Shown here in pieces: positions 13,463 to 20,826 of a DNA stretch of 20,826 nucleotides (position 1 is the stretch's first letter; each line of letters opens with the position of its first letter). The notes beneath the pieces are model-generated. The model saw nothing but the letters and a program-made list of their open reading frames with translations, was not told the DNA's origin and did no database searches. The position numbers were made by a program, and so were the translations under genes. Location: assembly GCA_030748455.1 (NCBI GenBank), contig JASMLY010000030.1, positions 1 through 20,826 of the forward strand, written 5' to 3'. Source of the DNA: Phycisphaerales bacterium (GTDB taxonomy: Bacteria; Planctomycetota; Phycisphaerae; Phycisphaerales; SM1A02).

Positions 13463-14805
13463 CCCTCGCCATCTCCACCCTCTCCACCCATGCCACCATC
13501 TCTGGCACCTGAGAAACGATATGGTGGAGGAATGTGCGCTCGCCAATCATCATCTGAAGTAAAGGATTCAACAAGGTCGCGACCTTCTTGACCTGCTTTT
13601 TCTGCCCATCCCGCTGGGCGTTTCGCAGGTATTGATTCTGCACCATTCTTCCATTGGTCTTCATTTCGCAAATACAGCGTGCGTGTAGGAAATGCAAACT
13701 CAACACCAAGTTCACCAGCAAGGCGAATGATGTCGAGCATGAACCGATGGCGTTCTCGCAATTCGGTTGGCCAATCTGGTGCCTTCCAGAATACGTACAC
13801 CAAAACATCAAGGCTAGAACCTGCAAATTCATTCAACCAAACTTGGTAATAATCTTTTCTTGTGTACGGGTGGATGCGGAGTAACTCCCGTATCCCTTCA
13901 CAGAACGTGGTGATTTTTTCAGGTGGTGTATCGTAGGCAATGCTGATCATCTGTTTCCAACGTCTGTACCGTCGCTTTGAATAGTTATTGCATTTTGATG
14001 TGATTAAAATTGAATTCGGAATAGTCACTACCGTGTCATAAAATGTTCGAATGCGTGTTGATCGCATCCCGACAGATTCAACTGTTCCCTCAACGTTATC
14101 AACAACAACCCAATCTCCGATCATAAAGGGTTTGTCGAGAATCACTGTAATGGAACCAAAGAAGTTTTCGATGGTTGGTTTTGCTGCAAGTGCGAAGCCA
14201 AGTGAGCCGATCCCTAACCCTGCAATAAGTGGAGCGAGTTGAATTTTCATCGAGTCGGCTAAATACACCAAACCAAAAACAATCACCACTGCTTTGAGTG
14301 TTTTCCGTAAAAGAGGTACAAGTAAGTCATCAAGTTTGTTTTCAGAAACTTCAGCTTTTTGTGCTGCAACCCATGCGATTAAATCCGTGCCACGAAAACC
14401 AAACCAAATGGCTGCTATCGTGATGTACACATTCACGATCGGTTCGATGATTCCATTTGCCGCACCCGACAACCCAACAACAGGAAGAAGAAAGAGCCAA
14501 ACTCCACCACACGCTGCCGCGCCGGCTGGGCGTGGAACTTGGCGGAGGATTTTTTTCAAATCACTATCGGGATGCTCCGCATGGGTGATCGATCGAAGGA
14601 CCTTCCGTAGAGTGAGGCGAACGACAAGATCAACGATAAAGCCGATCGCGATCGCGAAGATGAATACCATCCATCTCCAATATTCCAACCCAATGAAATC
14701 TTGCTTCATCCAATCTGAAGCAATGGAATCCACCCAATCGAGAATGGGAGATGATGATGCAGTTTCAACGGCTGTTGCTAATACGTTTGTGAACATGTCG
14801 CACAT
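13459..14805 (-). CDS. MscS-family mechanosensitive ion channel
   Basis: This is an inner-membrane channel that opens on membrane tension and releases solutes on osmotic downshock. The pore helix and beta domain are plain: LIAGLGIGSLGFALAAKPTIENFFG, then ITVILDKPFMIGDWVVVDNVEGTVESVGMRSTRIRTFYDTVVTIPNS. Several membrane segments precede the pore, more than in E. coli MscS. The C-terminus ends in a short tail of Gly, Asp and Glu (after RFSGARDGG). I choose the ATG at 14805 (448 residues) because GAGGG sits seven bases upstream; the frame is open to an ATG at 14973, which would add 56 residues without a hydrophobic segment and swallow the palindrome at 14842-14857. It converges with the desulfurase gene, overlapping by four bases. 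Confidence 0.88.
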   Translation of the reverse strand: MCDMFTNVLATAVETASSSPILDWVDSIASDWMKQDFIGLEYWRWMVFIFAIAIGFIVDLVVRLTLRKVLRSITHAEHPDSDLKKILRQVPRPAGAAACGGVWLFLLPVVGLSGAANGIIEPIVNVYITIAAIWFGFRGTDLIAWVAAQKAEVSENKLDDLLVPLLRKTLKAVVIVFGLVYLADSMKIQLAPLIAGLGIGSLGFALAAKPTIENFFGSITVILDKPFMIGDWVVVDNVEGTVESVGMRSTRIRTFYDTVVTIPNSILITSKCNNYSKRRYRRWKQMISIAYDTPPEKITTFCEGIRELLRIHPYTRKDYYQVWLNEFAGSSLDVLVYVFWKAPDWPTELRERHRFMLDIIRLAGELGVEFAFPTRTLYLRNEDQWKNGAESIPAKRPAGWAEKAGQEGRDLVESFTSDDDWRAHIPPPYRFSGARDGGMGGEGGDGEG

Positions 14806-14841
14806 GCTACCACCCTCGTTCATGAAAGTTGGCATCACGCT

Positions 14842-14857
14842 CAAATTACCTAATTTG
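14842..14857. promoter_or_regulatory. Palindrome upstream of the MscS channel gene
   Basis: CAAATTA-CC-TAATTTG is a perfect 16-bp palindrome with 7-base arms, 37 bp upstream of the preferred start codon. On the minus strand AATAAT (14861-14866), a fair -10 match, lies four bases upstream of it, so the palindrome would sit at the transcription start, a natural repressor site. If the longer frame from 14973 were the gene, this would be coding. Moderately uncertain. Confidence 0.35.
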
Positions 14858-15002
14858 CCAATTATTCTGCCCAAACGGAACAATCCGAACAGATCGGCTG
14901 TTTTGACCGTGTATCTCGCATCTACTTGGTTGAAGACCTTCAGAACCGAGTCTTGAGATGCCGAAACATACAAAGTCTAGACACTCCAACGAGAGAAGCA
15001 TT

Positions 15003-15704
15003 ATGTATACAAAACACCTCATTGCACTCATTCCTACCGTTCTTGCTGCGGAATCGTACGCAGGGATCATCCAAATCGATGGTGCTGGATCACATCAACT
15101 CCAATCCCACGCTTTGGATGGCTTGTTAGATTCCACGTCTCCCTACCTCTCAACAGAGGACCTCTCAACCATTCACCAAAGCTTGAATAGCTGGGGTGTG
15201 TCTACAGATGGAAAAGTGACAGTAGTGCCAATTGATACACAGGTAGGGCTCACCCTATTCACGTTACTAGATGAAGAATTAGGTGGGGGTGATAGTGGAA
15301 TCGACGCATCCCTTGGCGTTGTATCCACCGCTTCGAGTTCGCTCAATTTATACATCAACGATGCTTCAGAGGATTCGTGGAACCTCGTGCAACCGCCCTT
15401 TGGATCACAGTCGCTTGGTGCAACATTTGTTTGGGGTAGCATTGGTTCAGGGGATGGTTTCGCATGGAGCAACATGGCCTATGGCGATGCACTCTCGTAC
15501 AATTTCACGAGCGTCGCAGGCTCAGAGGGGCTCGACGCTGAAGCATTCCAGTTTGTAAGTTGGGAAACTGATGGATGGTCTGTCCTAGGAACAGATGGTT
15601 TCAAAGCGGATGGAAGCCAAGTCTTTACCGGTACGGTCATTCCTGCCCCCCCTGCAGCACTTCTTCTTGCTGCATTGGCTTTCAATCGTCGCCGACGAGA
15701 GTAA
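15003..15704 (+). CDS. Secreted protein with PEP-CTERM-like C-terminal sorting signal
   Basis: The 233-residue protein starts with a signal peptide (MYTKHLIALIPTVLAAESYAG, cleavage likely after SYA). The body is polar and rich in Ser, Asp, Gly and Trp, and reads as an extracellular beta-rich domain that I cannot name. The end VIPAPPAALLLAALAFNRRRRE is tripartite: a Pro-containing motif, a hydrophobic helix and an Arg cluster. This is the pattern of PEP-CTERM/exosortase substrates in the variant (VPAP/IPAP) seen in Phycisphaerae. Expected fate is cleavage by an exosortase and surface or matrix attachment; no exosortase is in the window. I use the ATG at 15003, which gives a clean signal peptide and has AGAGAAG just upstream; the frame is open to 14958. 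Confidence 0.8.
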   Translation: MYTKHLIALIPTVLAAESYAGIIQIDGAGSHQLQSHALDGLLDSTSPYLSTEDLSTIHQSLNSWGVSTDGKVTVVPIDTQVGLTLFTLLDEELGGGDSGIDASLGVVSTASSSLNLYINDASEDSWNLVQPPFGSQSLGATFVWGSIGSGDGFAWSNMAYGDALSYNFTSVAGSEGLDAEAFQFVSWETDGWSVLGTDGFKADGSQVFTGTVIPAPPAALLLAALAFNRRRRE

Positions 15705-15768
15705 TCCACAAAAAACCAGCAACCACCAGCCCGATTTCGGAACCAGGTCAATGGTAGAATGAGTGGCT
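15705..15768 (+). promoter_or_regulatory. Probable promoter of the 15769-20826 gene cluster
   Basis: TGGTAGAAT at 15752-15760 fits an extended -10 (TGn then TAGAAT, 5/6). It ends eight bases before ATG 15769, so the transcript would have almost no leader. No -35 is evident, as expected for extended -10 promoters. No terminator hairpin follows the PEP-CTERM-like gene in this gap. Confidence 0.4.
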
Positions 15769-16758
15769 ATGGACGAACTACATCAGCCCTCAGATACCCA
15801 AGAACACGCAAACGCAATCATCGGATGGATCGGCGCACTAGCTGTCCGCCTTATCGTTCCAGGATGGATTTTCTACGGTGCATTTACGAAAGCACTTGGG
15901 GCTTCACCTAAATCTCTCCCAAGAACGATCCTCGATGCGGGCTCAGCTGTTGGTTTTGCAGACCATTTGCACCTGCTCCTTGCGATACTAGTTGCGATCG
16001 AATTTGCCTTTATCGGTGTGATGCTTTTCATTCCTAAACTTGCTAGAAGAGCAGCGATCCTCATGCTCAGTATCTTTTTAGTCGTGCTCATCATTGCAAT
16101 GGCACGAGGCGAAACGAGTTGCGGGTGTCTCGGTGACCATTCTTTCTCCCCATTGGTCATGTTCATCATTGACGCATGCCTTCTTCTTTGCGTCATCTTC
16201 TGCAAACCAAAAGTAAGTAAATGCCGGATGAACAGAGGAAAGAACGGAAAAATTGCAGCAACTCTGTTTACCCTGTTTGCTTGGATTTTTACTTTCTCAA
16301 GCATTTTCTACGCAAATGAAAAACAACATAATGATTTAAATCATGTGCACCTACCTGCATCTTGGTATCCACAAGATGTTTCTACTTGGGTCGGTCAATC
16401 GGTTGATGCGATTGATCTATTTACATGGGTGCAAGACTGGCCTAACGATATTCACGAAGGCAAACAATACATCATCTTTTATGCGCGTACTTGTGACCAT
16501 TGCCAACACCTCCTCTACGAATATTTCTCCTTCGATGTACAGATCCCAACAACACTCGTTGCAATTCCAGAAGCGAGCGACGGATTCTTTACTGAGGGGG
16601 TCCTTGAAAATCCATGCTTTGAGTGCAAAGAAACAGAGCTCCCAATCGGTGTCGATTGGATTATTGGAACACCACTAGTTGTTGCCATTGAAAACGGAAT
16701 CGTCAAATGTGCAAATGAAAATGAAGAGTACGAGAACCCACAATGCCTGATTTGGTAA
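15763..16758 (+). CDS. DoxX/MauE-like membrane protein fused to a thioredoxin-like domain
   Basis: The N-terminal ~180 residues contain five hydrophobic helices in the DoxX/MauE arrangement (from GWIGALAVRLIVPGWIFYGAF to AATLFTLFAWIFTFSSIFY). Between helices three and four lies the MauE-type cysteine loop ETSCGCLGDHSFSP. After a linker comes a ~120-residue thioredoxin-like domain with the active site CDHC (Cys244 and Cys247), an extra pair CFEC and a cis-proline-like GTPLVVAIENG. MauE-like proteins are linked to disulfide formation outside the cytoplasm, so this may be a self-contained thiol relay (inference). The start is GTG 15763 or ATG 15769; the latter is better placed after the putative promoter. 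Its end overlaps the peptidase gene by 16 bp. Confidence 0.75.
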   Translation: MAMDELHQPSDTQEHANAIIGWIGALAVRLIVPGWIFYGAFTKALGASPKSLPRTILDAGSAVGFADHLHLLLAILVAIEFAFIGVMLFIPKLARRAAILMLSIFLVVLIIAMARGETSCGCLGDHSFSPLVMFIIDACLLLCVIFCKPKVSKCRMNRGKNGKIAATLFTLFAWIFTFSSIFYANEKQHNDLNHVHLPASWYPQDVSTWVGQSVDAIDLFTWVQDWPNDIHEGKQYIIFYARTCDHCQHLLYEYFSFDVQIPTTLVAIPEASDGFFTEGVLENPCFECKETELPIGVDWIIGTPLVVAIENGIVKCANENEEYENPQCLIW

Positions 16759-18152
16759 ACGAAACATTACAGCCCGTCCTTGAACACATTGAACAAAACG
16801 CACAAAGCGCAGTTGAACGGTTGCAAGCACTCCTTCGTATTCCTAGTGTGAGCACAGATCCAGAATTCGCAAGCGAGGTCAATCGTTGTGCTGAACACCT
16901 CTCTAAAGATTTACAATCCATAGGGCTTGAATCAAAGGTGCACAAAACCAAGGGGCACCCCATGGTTGTTGCAACCGATGACTCTGCTGGTGAAGATGCA
17001 CCACGAGTGCTGTACTACGGCCACTATGATGTCCAACCTGTCCAGCCACTTGACGAATGGCATGAGGATCCATTCGCAGCAAATGTTGTCGATGGTTCAG
17101 CGGGTAAACGGATCGTTGCTCGGGGCGCTGCTGATGACAAAGGGCAACTCATGACCTTTGTCGAAGCGATTCGTTCATGGAAAGCTGTGCACGGAAAACT
17201 CCCCGTTCGGGTTGTCATGCTCTTCGAAGGAGAAGAAGAGTGTGGGAGTGAGAGCCTTGAACCGTTTCTTCATGAACACAAACAAGAACTTCTTGCAGAT
17301 ACGTGCATTGTGTGTGATACAGGAATGTGGGATGTCTCCACCCCAGCAATCACGAGCAGGCTCCGAGGGTTGGTGTACATCGAAGCAACATTACACGGAC
17401 CAAGTCACGATCTGCACAGTGGAGGTTATGGTGGTGGGGTTGTCAATCCTGCCAATGCAATGACTCAGATCCTTGGGCAACTACATGACGATCAAGGGCG
17501 TGTACAAATTCCTCACTTCTATGATGACGTTGACGAAATCACGCCTGAACAAGCAGCACAATGGAACGCACTTGGTGATGCAGACAAGCTCTTGCTTGAA
17601 TCATCTGGTGCAAAGGCAACGTTCGGTGAAACAGGTTTTACTACCCTTGAACGGTTATGGGCAAGGCCAACATGCGACATCAACGGGCTCTATGCGGGGT
17701 ACACAGGCTCTGGAGCAAAAACTGTCATTGGTGCAACTGCGACTGCGAAAATCAGTTGCCGGCTTGTAGCGAGCCAAAAACCACAGGAAGTTGAAAACAA
17801 TTTGCGAGCATTTCTTGAAGAACGAACTCCAGTAGGCTGCCATTGGGACATCGCAAGTTTTGGTGTGAACCCTGCGATCTCTGTACCCACAGATTCCCCA
17901 TGGCTCGAAGCAGCAAGTGAAGCCTTGACCCAAATTTTTCCAAACCCCGCAGTGTTGATCGGATCGGGCGGATCTATCCCAGTTGTCGGTTCGTTCCAAG
18001 AAATATTAGGTGTTGATGCCGTTCTCGTTGGGTTCTCGCTTGATGATGACCTGATCCATGCACCAAATGAAAAATTTGAACTCTCCTGTTTTTACAATGG
18101 CATTCTCTCACACGCTGCTATTCTGGATCGGTACGCTTCTATTCAATCATGA
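16743..18152 (+). CDS. M20-family dipeptidase (zinc metallopeptidase)
   Basis: The 469-residue enzyme belongs to the M20 peptidase/deacetylase family, dipeptidase branch, probably cytoplasmic since no signal peptide is present. The two-zinc site is complete: YYGHYDVQP (His94, Asp96), GAADDKG (Asp131), FEGEEECGSE (Glu164 general base, Glu165), CDTGMW (Asp192) and LIHAPNE (His439). The inserted dimerisation lid domain spans roughly residues 205-370 (GPSHDLHSGGYGG at its start). The likely reaction is cleavage of dipeptides or related amide bonds; the exact substrate cannot be read. It overlaps the gene before it by 16 bp and the gene after it by 4 bp (ATGA), so expression is tightly coupled. 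Confidence 0.9.
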   Translation: MPDLVNETLQPVLEHIEQNAQSAVERLQALLRIPSVSTDPEFASEVNRCAEHLSKDLQSIGLESKVHKTKGHPMVVATDDSAGEDAPRVLYYGHYDVQPVQPLDEWHEDPFAANVVDGSAGKRIVARGAADDKGQLMTFVEAIRSWKAVHGKLPVRVVMLFEGEEECGSESLEPFLHEHKQELLADTCIVCDTGMWDVSTPAITSRLRGLVYIEATLHGPSHDLHSGGYGGGVVNPANAMTQILGQLHDDQGRVQIPHFYDDVDEITPEQAAQWNALGDADKLLLESSGAKATFGETGFTTLERLWARPTCDINGLYAGYTGSGAKTVIGATATAKISCRLVASQKPQEVENNLRAFLEERTPVGCHWDIASFGVNPAISVPTDSPWLEAASEALTQIFPNPAVLIGSGGSIPVVGSFQEILGVDAVLVGFSLDDDLIHAPNEKFELSCFYNGILSHAAILDRYASIQS

Positions 18153-20446
18153 TTGCAACGACCTGTGTACTCACTGCTGCCCTGCTCACCGCTGCAAGCG
18201 AGTATGCAATTTCAGTTGATTCGCTTGGGATTGGAAATGCTTGGAAGGCAGGGGCAATCACACCTCTCAAAGTCACAGTCTCAAGCACTGCGAGTGAACC
18301 TGTTTCTGCGTGGATTGCATGGGAAGTTCCTGATGGTGACGGAGACCTTGTTTCATGGGGGCGACCAGTGACGCTCACGCCTAATCTCGATACGACGACA
18401 TGGCTGTATGCACCAACACAACCATGGGCAACGGGTGACACGCCGTGGTCGATCCGCTTACGTGCGAATGATCAGAACGAACAGGGTGCATTGCTCTCTC
18501 ACTTTCGTTTTTCGCCAAAGTCCGTAAACGCTTCTACACTTTCTACTCAGCGGAGCACGATTGCAGTCGTTGGAACTCGCAGAATTGGGTTGGCAAATCT
18601 AGCAGGTACGGGGAAAATACAAACTGTTCTTGAACCAACAATTACTGTCTCTGGAATCTCGGTCAATGATCTACCAGATGCTTGGCCCTGTTACGATTCA
18701 ATCGAAACACTTGTCTGGGCGGATGCACCTCCTGAGTTAGATTACAAACAAGCAAAAGCAATTGATGAATGGGTGATGCGAGGTGGCCACCTCGTCATCA
18801 TTCTTCCTACGATCGGAAACCCTTGGGATCTTGGCTCAAAGGATGGTCCCCTCTCGTCTATGCTTGAAAATGTCGTTACGAAAACAGGCAATGCAACGCT
18901 CTCTGCATTCACTCAAATCATCGGTACACCACGCACTCAAAGCGAGACGTTGTTCACTGTCCATTCATTTGAAGAACCCTACGAAACCCCGCTCTTTACA
19001 TTGCAAGATGGAAGGGTCGTTGCGACCACGACCAGCCATGGGGTTGGCGCATACACACTCATCGGAATTGATCTCACTGATGGCAGGCTCGCTTCATTAG
19101 GATTGCCCAAGACCGATTTGTTTTGGAACCGTGTTCTTGGCCGCCGTGGGGATACGCCCTCCGCTCTTCTTTTACAACAACTCGAAGAAAATCAGTTGCT
19201 CTCTGGAACAATCCCAAAAACAACGGTACTGCCTATGGGTGGAATGGCTGGGCAAGTGATCGCCATGTCTACAGCAGCAGGTGGAAGGCTTGGCACAGTA
19301 TTTATCCTTGTCACGCTGTATATTCTTGTAGGTGGACCGATCGGCTACTTCATCTTGCGTAACAAACAAAAACTCCGCTGGTCTTGGATGTGGTTTGCTG
19401 TGGTAGCGATTGTATTTTCGGTCACTTCGTGGGTTCTTGCAAAAACAACGGCCGCAGTCCATGTTCCTCTTCGTCATCTCTCCATTGTCGATCAGGTCTA
19501 TGGTGCACCAAGACAACAAGTGTCTGGATGGTTTTCTCTGTTCTTAGCTGACTACGCTTCCACAGAAGTCTCCATTGAAGGACAATCGAATCTTCTCATG
19601 CCATGGACTCCGCCTGAACTCTCCAAAGTTCCTAGCTTTGCCGACACGCATCACATCCAAGTACCAATCGATCACGTACCATCTTCTTTCACTCAACCCA
19701 CACGAGCAACGACGTCGAACTTCCGGTTCAATTGGTCTGGTGGCCTCCAATCGGATGCGTACAAATCGCTCATCCGAGTAGTACTGCATGAGGATCCGTG
19801 CGTTCGAAAGCTTCAGAATGGAACGCCCATTGGACTCTCTGGTTCGATCACAAACCAAATGGATGTGCCACTCCAAGATGTGACACTGATTTGGGTAACA
19901 GATCAAAGGCTGCCCCTACCCGAGCTTGCACAAGGCGTTGCAGGTACGACCAATCCTTGGATGAACAGTGAAGATAGTGGTACACCATTAAATGAAGCGC
20001 ATTTTTGGCGGCTTTCAAGCAAACTAGACCCTCAAGAACAACTACATCTCGATACGTTTTCCACAACTTCACTCACACGGTTGTATGTTGGTGTACAAGA
20101 TCGGTACAGCCAAAACAAGGTTTGGGACGCATATAGCAGCGGCGCGACTATGCCACAAAAAGAACTGCAAAAGCGATTAGAAATGCTCTCTTTGTTTTCA
20201 CATCTCACTCCACCTGTATATAGAAAGCATGAACTCGATGAACAAGGACCGCCTACACAGTTGATCCAACGATCCGGAGGACGGTCTCTTGACTATGCAG
20301 AATGGTTCAGTAGACCGTGCATCATCGTGCAAGGATTTGTTAAAGATGCACCGATACCTATCGCAATCTCTGTCGATGGGGAAAAAATACAATCGAGTGA
20401 TGGTCTGACGATGGTTCGTTGGGTGTATCCTTTAGGGGAAGAATGA
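18149..20446 (+). CDS. Large membrane protein of unknown function, probable partner of the downstream ABC ATPase
   Basis: I do not recognise a named family for this 765-residue protein. Residues 1-17 form a signal peptide or membrane anchor. Residues ~20-125 read as an Ig-like beta domain. Residues ~130-235 look like a class I glutamine-amidotransferase-like Rossmann domain (IETLVWADAPPEL, then QAKAIDEWVMRGGHLVIILP), of the non-catalytic kind in DUF4350-like and GldG-like proteins. Two membrane helices follow (~380-402 and ~412-432), then a ~330-residue, presumably extracytoplasmic beta-rich part. Its start overlaps the peptidase stop (ATGA), and its stop TGA overlaps the ATPase start. The layout suggests an accessory subunit of an ABC exporter (inference). 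Confidence 0.7.
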   Translation: MIATTCVLTAALLTAASEYAISVDSLGIGNAWKAGAITPLKVTVSSTASEPVSAWIAWEVPDGDGDLVSWGRPVTLTPNLDTTTWLYAPTQPWATGDTPWSIRLRANDQNEQGALLSHFRFSPKSVNASTLSTQRSTIAVVGTRRIGLANLAGTGKIQTVLEPTITVSGISVNDLPDAWPCYDSIETLVWADAPPELDYKQAKAIDEWVMRGGHLVIILPTIGNPWDLGSKDGPLSSMLENVVTKTGNATLSAFTQIIGTPRTQSETLFTVHSFEEPYETPLFTLQDGRVVATTTSHGVGAYTLIGIDLTDGRLASLGLPKTDLFWNRVLGRRGDTPSALLLQQLEENQLLSGTIPKTTVLPMGGMAGQVIAMSTAAGGRLGTVFILVTLYILVGGPIGYFILRNKQKLRWSWMWFAVVAIVFSVTSWVLAKTTAAVHVPLRHLSIVDQVYGAPRQQVSGWFSLFLADYASTEVSIEGQSNLLMPWTPPELSKVPSFADTHHIQVPIDHVPSSFTQPTRATTSNFRFNWSGGLQSDAYKSLIRVVLHEDPCVRKLQNGTPIGLSGSITNQMDVPLQDVTLIWVTDQRLPLPELAQGVAGTTNPWMNSEDSGTPLNEAHFWRLSSKLDPQEQLHLDTFSTTSLTRLYVGVQDRYSQNKVWDAYSSGATMPQKELQKRLEMLSLFSHLTPPVYRKHELDEQGPPTQLIQRSGGRSLDYAEWFSRPCIIVQGFVKDAPIPIAISVDGEKIQSSDGLTMVRWVYPLGEE

Positions 20447-20826
20447 TGATTCAAACGATTAACCTCACACGAAAATATGGCGATTTGGTCGCACTTGACA
20501 ATCTGAATTTGGAGATTGCCGAGGGCGAATGTTATGGATTCATTGGACCAAATGGTGCGGGGAAAACGACAACTATAAAAATTCTCTCGACACTTCTAAA
20601 GCCGAGTTGGGGTGAAGCAAGAGTTGGAGGGAAAGTGGTCGGGTACCAAAACTCCGAGATTCGACCCATCATTGGATATGTCCCTGACTTCATGGGCTCT
20701 TACGATGACATGCTTGTGTGTGAGTATCTTGATTTTTTTGCAAGTTGTTATGGTCTCTCTGGCTCAGAACGCCACAGAGTCGTAGGAGACGTTCTTGAGT
20801 TAACCGAACTCAATTACAAGGCAAAT
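20443..20826 (+). CDS. ABC transporter ATP-binding protein (5' part, runs off the window)
   Basis: The frame is open for 128 codons to the window edge. It begins MMIQTINLTRKYGDLVALDNL and has Walker A GPNGAGKTT (residues 35-43). The Q-loop region reads IIGYVPDFMGSYDDM; the position normally Gln is Asp82, a variant I associate with ATPases of ABC-2 type exporters in this phylum. The signature and Walker B motifs lie beyond the edge. Two ATGs are possible: 20443 overlaps the previous stop by four bases, while 20446 is better spaced (six bases) from the Shine-Dalgarno AGGGGA at 20434-20439. The ATPase should energise an inner-membrane exporter whose permease gene is not in the window. Confidence 0.88.
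   Translation, partial: MMIQTINLTRKYGDLVALDNLNLEIAEGECYGFIGPNGAGKTTTIKILSTLLKPSWGEARVGGKVVGYQNSEIRPIIGYVPDFMGSYDDMLVCEYLDFFASCYGLSGSERHRVVGDVLELTELNYKAN

Noticed and set aside
14903..14931. Promoter of the PEP-CTERM-like gene with TTGACC as -35
   Set aside because: No -10-like hexamer lies 16-18 bp downstream, and the distance to ATG 15003 is long.
14294..14956. A 220-codon plus-strand open frame over the 5' part of the channel gene
   Set aside because: The minus strand encodes unmistakable MscS sequence there; the plus-strand translation has no domain.

Overview
The window reads as an ordinary chromosomal segment of a Gram-negative bacterium, most likely a marine Planctomycetota of the Phycisphaerae type. 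This is an inference from three things: a secreted protein with an IPAPP-hydrophobic-RRRR tail (a PEP-CTERM-like sorting signal), exported proteins with a pilin-like C-terminus, and an ABC ATPase plus large membrane-protein operon of a style common in that phylum. An lpxB gene shows that lipid A is made. Base composition is moderate and even; no phage, transposase or CRISPR array is visible.

Left edge (1-314). The window opens inside a tRNA gene: bases 1-19 fit the 3' end of a tRNA with C1-G72 and discriminator A, as in tRNA-Pro, followed by a terminator. Bases 1-57 (tRNA tail plus terminator) are repeated exactly at 196-252. The 138 bp between the copies hold three strong inverted repeats. 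This is either the scar of a tRNA-targeted insertion or a compact structured RNA with its own terminator, and it is the most unusual part of the window.

Middle (315-14805). Genes mostly alternate in strand with very short gaps: a YkgJ-like cysteine-cluster protein (-), an alanine/glycine:cation symporter with an extra ~120-residue loop (+), lpxB (-), aspS (+), asnB (-), a dicarboxylate/amino-acid:cation symporter (+), trxB with an exported unknown upstream of it (- operon), ald with a cysteine-desulfurase-like gene (+ operon), and an MscS-type channel (-). Three of the four convergent pairs overlap at their 3' ends (20, 53 and 4 bp). Several divergent gaps contain short palindromes. Functionally this is amino-acid economy (alanine uptake and oxidation, aspartate uptake, charging and amidation), envelope building, thiol redox and osmotic safety.

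Right part (15003-20826). A secreted PEP-CTERM-like protein comes first. It is followed by a tight same-strand cluster whose members overlap by 16 bp and then about 4 bp: a DoxX/MauE-like membrane protein fused to a thioredoxin-like domain, an M20 dipeptidase, a 765-residue unknown membrane protein, and an ABC ATPase that runs off the window end. The last two probably belong to one ABC export system whose permease lies outside.

No wholly new system can be proven from sequence alone. The best candidates are the tRNA-tail repeat with its hairpins, the 765-residue protein/ABC operon, the exported protein coupled to trxB, and the symporter with the inserted loop.
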